Below, piece by piece: positions 59,442 through 64,000 of a DNA stretch of 64,000 nucleotides; the first letter of the stretch is position 1, and each line of letters opens with the position of its first letter. The stretch is from Escherichia ruysiae (lineage in GTDB: Bacteria; Pseudomonadota; Gammaproteobacteria; Enterobacterales; Enterobacteriaceae). The notes under the pieces are model-generated. The model had not been told where the DNA came from, ran no database searches, and saw nothing but the letters and a program-made list of their open reading frames with translations. The stretch lies in NCBI RefSeq assembly GCF_031323975.1, contig NZ_JAVIWS010000001.1, positions 1,116,001 through 1,180,000 of the forward strand, read 5' to 3'. Position numbers and translations under genes: made by a program.

Positions 59442-62078
59442 TTATTGGTTAGCGGAGATAGCGACTGGCGGTGTGCCAGGCGTGAGCTGCTGCGTCTGTT
59501 CCTGAATCACCGGTTTGATTTCCAGCGGAGTGGCAGGCGCCACCGCGCCTTTTTGCTTACACGGCAGTAACAGGCCGTTGAACAGGTCGGCAGGCAGCGG
59601 GTCTGGCAGGGAGATCTCACAGTGGGACGCTCCATTCCATGAGACACTCATCCGTTCGCCAGCTTTTACCCCTGCCAGATAGACGTTGCCGTCGTCGTCG
59701 ACCAGACCAACCTGTTGGTCGTGTTCGTTTTTCACTTCTGCACCGAATGGTGGATAACTGCCATCACTCAGGCGCAGGACAGCCATCGCCTTTTGCCCAC
59801 TGATGACCGCAAATTTACGGTAGCCAATGGCTCCTTCGGTCAGCGTCGCCTGCACCACTGACTGCGTGGCTTCGGCGTTCTCTGGCAGTTTAGTCAGGTC
59901 AATCGTGGCCTGGTTACGGTAGTAGTTATTGACGTCCGCAACGACGGCTTTACCAAACATGTTGGTGTACACCGCTGAACCGTTACCTTCGACCGGTACG
60001 TCAGCCACGCCGTCAGCGTCGATAAGCAGGCGCGTACCGCCCATGTTTTGAGTACGATGCAACGCGCCACCGTGCGCAGTTAACGTGGCTCCGCCTTGCA
60101 GCGACAAGCCGGCAGAAGTGTACTGCCCTTCATGGTAGTTAGCACTCAGATCCACATGTGCCATTGAACCGTCATGGCTGTAATAGCCATCGACCCTGGA
60201 GTGATTTTCACTGCTGCCAACGTTTATCTGATAGTGGCTGGCGTCATCAATACGGTTGAAGTATCCCACCTGACTGCTGTCTGAACCGCTGCCGTAGTTG
60301 CCGTTGTAACTCACGGTGCTGTTATCACCCCACGGCATACTTAAGGAGATATAGACGCCTTTGTCGGCGCTGTTGTCATACTCGTAGCGATAACCCGTCA
60401 GGGAGATACTCATGTTACGAATGCCGCCCATGTTGAAATAATGGGAGAGCATGACGTTGTAGTTGGTCTGCTCCTCGCGATCCCAGTAGGTATGGCGCGT
60501 ATAGTTCAGATAAACAGAAACGCCGGCATCCCTGAAGTTCTGGTTATAGGTGGCGGTGTACATCTCTTTATCATTGCCGGCGCGGACCATTTCGCTGTCA
60601 TTCGCGTCCAGATACTCGCTCATGGTCATATAGTTTTCTTCAGAGAAGCGGTATCCGGCGAAGGTGACGCGGCTGTTTAGATCATCAAAGTCTTTAGAGT
60701 AACTGACGCGGAAAGAGTTACCGTCGAGTGTGCCCTTGCCGTAAGCGGTTGAATCGTCAAGCCGGGTATGTGAGTGGGTAATATCAAACGCCATCGCGCC
60801 GAAAATGGAGAGATCGCGCCCGATGCCAAGCGCAGCAGACTGGTAGTTTTCATCGCCCAGCGCCCCGCCGTAGAGCGACCAGCCGTTGGCTATCCCCCAG
60901 GACGCTTCACCACCGGAGAAGAATCCGCCCTGTACATGGTGCCCCCACTCCTGCGGGCACCCCATCATCACTTTGTATCGCACCTGCCCCGGACGCGTCA
61001 GGAACGGCATGGAAGCGGTGCTGATGTCATACTCTTGCACCTGGCCGTTCAACTCTTCAATGCGCACATGCAGCGTACCAGAGTTAAATTCACCGAGATC
61101 CTGAATACGGAATGGCCCGGCAGGCACCTGGGTTTCATAAATTATGCGCCCGGCCTGGCTGACGGTGACTTTCGCCGCCGTATGCGCCACGCCGGAAATA
61201 TCCGGAGCATAGCCGCGCAGGTTCGGCGGCAACATTTGATCGTCGGTGCTGATGCTACCGCCGATGTAGTTAAAACCGTCAAAAATATCGGAGTCGAGGT
61301 AGTCTTCGCCAAGTGCCAGTTTGGCTTTCAGACTCGGTAACGCACGCCAGGCGTAGTAACGGCTCCAGTCCCAGTTTCTCTCGGTGCTGTTATCCGTCTC
61401 TTCATCGTTACTGCGGGTATGCTGATAATCACTCTGCCAGTCGGCGCGCAGGCGCCACGCCCCGAGGTTAACGCCAACCGTACCATTACCGCTGATGTCG
61501 TTGCTGTCATCGCCGCCATTTTCTTCGTGTCGGGTTTGGGCATTGATGCTGTAATCGGCAATGAAACCGGGGATACCATCATCCCAGCGCGAAGGCGGAT
61601 CCCAGTCTACATCGCTGTATTCAAGATAAGCCTGCGGTAAGGTGATGAGCAGTGCGGACTGGCTTAAATCAGCATGTATTTCCAGACCGTCAAGTTGACC
61701 TGGTTTTAGGCATTTACCGTCGTGATCCCATTGCAATTTTTGTGCAATATCTTCTTTAAAACCAAGCTGCGCCACCAGCTCTGGCGACAGGCAAGCGTAA
61801 GTTTTATTTTTATCGTTTTCTGACGCATACCAGTAAATATCATATTCATCAGGTAACGGCTGTTTATTTACCTGAACCTGTAAATTATATTTACCCGGTT
61901 CAACATAACCCTGGCTGGAAAAACGCTTCAGATCAATTTTCGTGTCGCCTTTTAATTCCAGAAAACGGGAATCAAACTGAATATCTTCGTCGGCCCAGGC
62001 ATTGATATGGCATCCAGATATTGCCATGGCAACGCACCAGGGAAGCGCCCGTAAGCGGAAAAGAGAATGGTCAGGCAT
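59442..62078 (-). CDS. yfcU: Outer-membrane fimbrial usher YfcU
   Basis: Usher of the FimD/PapC family, 878 residues, uninterrupted. Signal peptide about residues 1-28 (after LPWCVAMA..., cleavage near AWA-DED); N-terminal chaperone-subunit-binding domain, beta-barrel with plug from about residue 150, and C-terminal domains ending with the Cys pair in SHCEISLPDPLP...LLPC. I use the ATG at 62078 (GGAT upstream) and not 62090. It follows the yfcV terminator by 42 bp. Confidence 0.95.
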   Translation of the reverse strand: MPDHSLFRLRALPWCVAMAISGCHINAWADEDIQFDSRFLELKGDTKIDLKRFSSQGYVEPGKYNLQVQVNKQPLPDEYDIYWYASENDKNKTYACLSPELVAQLGFKEDIAQKLQWDHDGKCLKPGQLDGLEIHADLSQSALLITLPQAYLEYSDVDWDPPSRWDDGIPGFIADYSINAQTRHEENGGDDSNDISGNGTVGVNLGAWRLRADWQSDYQHTRSNDEETDNSTERNWDWSRYYAWRALPSLKAKLALGEDYLDSDIFDGFNYIGGSISTDDQMLPPNLRGYAPDISGVAHTAAKVTVSQAGRIIYETQVPAGPFRIQDLGEFNSGTLHVRIEELNGQVQEYDISTASMPFLTRPGQVRYKVMMGCPQEWGHHVQGGFFSGGEASWGIANGWSLYGGALGDENYQSAALGIGRDLSIFGAMAFDITHSHTRLDDSTAYGKGTLDGNSFRVSYSKDFDDLNSRVTFAGYRFSEENYMTMSEYLDANDSEMVRAGNDKEMYTATYNQNFRDAGVSVYLNYTRHTYWDREEQTNYNVMLSHYFNMGGIRNMSISLTGYRYEYDNSADKGVYISLSMPWGDNSTVSYNGNYGSGSDSSQVGYFNRIDDASHYQINVGSSENHSRVDGYYSHDGSMAHVDLSANYHEGQYTSAGLSLQGGATLTAHGGALHRTQNMGGTRLLIDADGVADVPVEGNGSAVYTNMFGKAVVADVNNYYRNQATIDLTKLPENAEATQSVVQATLTEGAIGYRKFAVISGQKAMAVLRLSDGSYPPFGAEVKNEHDQQVGLVDDDGNVYLAGVKAGERMSVSWNGASHCEISLPDPLPADLFNGLLLPCKQKGAVAPATPLEIKPVIQEQTQQLTPGTPPVAISANQ

Positions 62079-62119
62079 ACACGTATCCATCCGTGGTTAT
62101 TTAAAGACTATCGAAACGC

Positions 62120-62152
62120 TAAAAAACCCTCATAGCATTGCGGCTATGAGGG
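62120..62152 (-). terminator. Terminator/attenuator between yfcV and yfcU
   Basis: Perfect 9-bp stem (CCCTCATAG / CTATGAGGG), 8-base loop, then six U on the minus strand, 8 bp after the yfcV stop. Partial read-through would give much more pilin than usher. Confidence 0.9.
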
Positions 62153-62160
62153 GGAATACC

Positions 62161-62724
62161 TTAGAGATAGGTAATCTGGAAGGTGGTATTCGCTTCAAAA
62201 CCACCCAGGTCCGGTGCGTCAGTCGCACCTACCAGCCAGGCTTTAAAGTTTAAAGTTTGTTTCGGTTTGCCTTTGGAGGTTGCAGTATCTTTTACGATCT
62301 GCTGATTAATGCCAGCGCCACTTTTGTAAGAGGTTCCTTGTTGATCACCAATCGCCAGGCTCACGTTGTTAAACGCCGTACCGGTATCGGTATTAAAAAT
62401 GGTGTAGTAGTTGCCGCTATTCGCCGTAGACACAGTACCGGTGAAGGTAGTGGTCATGGTAGTTTGGGTATCAAACACGCAATCCTGTAAACGAATCTGG
62501 AAATCTTTCGGCGTGGTAGTGCCGTTGTTTTTCAGTTTTTCCGCACCGATATTACCCATATCCACTTCCAGTTTGTGATCGTCTGGTACGATAGAGCAAA
62601 CGGAATCTTCAATGGTGCCGTAAAAACGGGCAGTACCGTTGTTACCTTCTGCGAAAGAAGATGTTGAAGTGAACGCACCCATTACCATAGCTGCTGCAAT
62701 AGCTGTTTTTACAAACTTACTCAT
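62161..62724 (-). CDS. yfcV: Major fimbrial subunit YfcV
   Basis: 187-residue pilin with signal peptide (about residues 1-25, cleavage near SFA-EGN), Cys in DSVCSIVPDD and Cys in LQDCVFDTQ, and the C-terminal strand TTFQITYL for chaperone binding. First gene of the yfcV-U-S-R-Q-P-O operon. A yfcV allele is used in published marker sets for uropathogenic E. coli; I cannot tell from this sequence alone whether the marker primers would match. Confidence 0.95.
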   Translation of the reverse strand: MSKFVKTAIAAAMVMGAFTSTSSFAEGNNGTARFYGTIEDSVCSIVPDDHKLEVDMGNIGAEKLKNNGTTTPKDFQIRLQDCVFDTQTTMTTTFTGTVSTANSGNYYTIFNTDTGTAFNNVSLAIGDQQGTSYKSGAGINQQIVKDTATSKGKPKQTLNFKAWLVGATDAPDLGGFEANTTFQITYL

Positions 62725-63312
62725 TATTTGTCCTTAAACCATAAATAATTAGAATATAAGCCAACTGAAATATTGATGATAAAATCCCTCAATCTTTCTT
62801 CAGCAGCTTTTAACCAACCATTGAATAGGATTTCTGATCCATAAAATACGGGTTGCACGAGATGATATTCTTTGGCGTGGCGGCAATGTTGATATTTTAA
62901 TGAGAGTGGTTCAATTTAAATTTACTAACAACACTGTGTAGAAACTTTTAAATAATCAATAGTGCAAATAATATCTTGAGGATTATCTCAAAAAACAGCA
63001 GAACATTTCATCAAAACGGCACGAACACTTTACCCCATGAATGATTCTGGATCATAAAACAGCTAAAAATAAATATGGCAATTGTGATTATATCTTCGGG
63101 AAGATATAATCTTAATTCTTCTGAATTAATATTATATCAAGACCCTAAAATACCTGCTCAATAATCTCTCTCTTTATTTTTTAACACATCTTTTCGAAAA
63201 ATAATAACCCATGCAAAAAAGCAACAATTACTTCCATATGTAACTTTGTGAAAATAAATAACTGACCTTGCTATAAATGGAAACATTTATTTTTTCATAA
63301 CAGGAGGATTAA
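62725..63312. promoter_or_regulatory. yfcV upstream region
   Basis: About 590 bp, very AT-rich, with no gene on either strand apart from a promoter-like element near its right end. This composition is typical of H-NS-silenced fimbrial promoters. I see no invertible element (no paired inverted repeats of useful length) and no run of short repeats that would give phase variation. Confidence 0.55.
63246..63277 (+). promoter_or_regulatory. Candidate promoter facing sixA
   Basis: TTGTGA at 63246-63251, and an extended -10 TGC-TATAAA at 63269-63277. Spacing is 17 bases to TGCTAT or 20 to TATAAA, so the extended -10 would have to carry most of the recognition. It is followed by a short hairpin (AAATG-GAAA-CATTT) and the ribosome-binding site of the small frame at 63313. 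Confidence 0.4.
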
Positions 63313-63450
63313 ATGCATTTAAATAGCAATAATTTCAATACAGTAAGCAAAACTAAGGCCCGAAAGCTTACGCCAGCGGGCCTTACACGTTCATATCAAA
63401 TTGCTTTTGCCATCTTCAGATTACACGGGCTCATCTGCCAGTTGAATTGA
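63313..63450 (+). CDS. Candidate 45-residue small protein antisense to sixA 3' end
   Basis: ATG at 63313 with a perfect AGGAGG 5 bases upstream, stop at 63448-63450. The product begins MHLNSNNFNTVSKTKARKL and has a mildly hydrophobic second half (SYQIAFAIFRLHGLICQLN). It overlaps the sixA 3' end by 55 bp on the opposite strand and runs through the sixA terminator hairpin. I recognise no homologue. The initiation signal is strong; the coding evidence is otherwise weak. Confidence 0.4.
   Translation: MHLNSNNFNTVSKTKARKLTPAGLTRSYQIAFAIFRLHGLICQLN
63350..63384 (-). terminator. Terminator after sixA
   Basis: Minus strand 8-bp stem (AAGGCCCG / CGGGCCTT) with a 14-base loop followed by AGTTTTG, 12 bp after the sixA stop. 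Confidence 0.75.
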
Positions 63451-63881
63451 CCTTTTCCGCTTTCATCAAGCGTTACGCTGGCAATGGCCGAGGTGGTAAA
63501 CATAGGCGGCGTTTCGCCCGGACATAACTCAGCGACCAGATATCCGACTAAGGGTAGGTGGGAGATCACCAGTACCGAAGCAACACCTTCATTGGTCAAC
63601 GCCTGCAGATAGGCACTGACCAGGCCAACATCGCCGCAGGGCGTTAACTCCGGCAGAACTTCTGCACTGGAAGGCAGGTTCAGACAATCCCCTACTTCGT
63701 CCAGTGTTTGCTCGGCTCGCAGGAACGGGCTCACCAGAACGCGTTCGATTTCCACTTTTTGACCTTTCAGCCAGTTCGCCATCAGGCGAGATTCGTCACA
63801 ACCGTTAGTGGTCAGAGGACGAACCGAATCACTGGCGGCATCGAGGGCTGCGTCGCCGTGACGCATGATAAAAACTTGCAT
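63396..63881 (-). CDS. sixA: Phosphohistidine phosphatase SixA
   Basis: 161 residues, RHG-type histidine phosphatase. It dephosphorylates HPt-domain phosphohistidine (ArcB) and the nitrogen-PTS protein NPr. The catalytic RHG is at residues 7-9 (His8 is the phosphate acceptor), and the second catalytic His is in ISHLPLVG near residue 108. It is full length; its promoter must lie in the 119 bp up to the window edge, where I see no distinct site. Confidence 0.97.
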   Translation of the reverse strand: MQVFIMRHGDAALDAASDSVRPLTTNGCDESRLMANWLKGQKVEIERVLVSPFLRAEQTLDEVGDCLNLPSSAEVLPELTPCGDVGLVSAYLQALTNEGVASVLVISHLPLVGYLVAELCPGETPPMFTTSAIASVTLDESGKGQFNWQMSPCNLKMAKAI

Positions 63882-64000
63882 ATTGCACCGCTTTTGTTAA
63901 CCAGATTCGCCCGTCTTCTTTCATCTGAAACCAGATAAAGAGGACGGTGGCCGGCATTGTGCCTTATCCATTCACCGAATGAAACGCTGTTTTTTACCTC

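Noticed and set aside
62725..63312. Possible phase-variable invertible element before yfcV
   Set aside because: I looked for paired inverted repeats and a neighbouring recombinase and found neither.

Overview
The window is a contiguous piece of an Escherichia coli chromosome (or a very close relative). Nearly every protein is recognisable at close to full identity with the K-12 genes between nuoL and sixA, and the gene order matches. The region is housekeeping backbone. It has no insertion sequence, prophage, integron, CRISPR array, rRNA or tRNA gene that I can see. The most strain-variable part is the yfc chaperone-usher fimbrial cluster at the right end. Its major pilin resembles the extended form used as a marker of extraintestinal pathogenic strains, but I cannot assign a phylogroup without comparison.

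Layout, left to right. (1) 1-11931, minus strand: respiratory complex I operon nuoA-B-CD-E-F-G-H-I-J-K-L, with the end of nuoL, nuoM and nuoN beyond the left edge. (2) 12560-20019: lrhA (LysR regulator of flagella and fimbriae), alaA (alanine aminotransferase), yfbR (5'-nucleotidase), yfbS (transporter), then hxpA, yfbU and yfbV. (3) 20357-23778: ackA-pta, the acetate/acetyl-phosphate pathway. (4) 23968-29486: yfcC, yfcD, yfcE, the divergent glutathione-transferase pair yfcF/yfcG, folX and yfcH. (5) rpnB, an Rpn-family nuclease with a second translation start inside its 3' end. (6) 30633-34688: histidine and Lys/Arg/Orn ABC uptake genes hisP-M-Q-J and argT. (7) 34953-44742: cvpA-purF-ubiX under a PurR box, and the metabolic string pdxB-usg-truA-dedA-accD-folC-dedD. 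(8) 44842-50639: flk, yfcJ, fabB with FabR and FadR sites, and mnmC. (9) 50760-56026: yfcL, epmC, yfcA, mepA, aroC, prmB on the minus strand and smrB divergent. (10) 56244-62724: fimbrial operon yfcV-U-S-R-Q-P-O, in which the chaperone gene yfcS is interrupted by an amber codon. (11) sixA near the right edge.

Functional themes are respiration and overflow metabolism (nuo, ackA-pta), nitrogen and amino-acid acquisition (his, argT, alaA), nucleotide, folate, fatty-acid and cofactor synthesis, translation-associated modification (truA, mnmC, prmB, epmC, smrB), and surface structures (lrhA, flk, yfc fimbriae).

The observations most worth a second look are: an intragenic start in rpnB that would make a 57-residue C-terminal protein, matching the intragenic antitoxin arrangement reported for Rpn anti-phage proteins; an unlisted 45-codon reading frame with a consensus ribosome-binding site opposite the end of sixA; the nonsense codon in yfcS; a perfect 10-bp dyad upstream of lrhA; and a nested inverted repeat inside the nuo operon. 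I did not find a wholly new multi-gene system.
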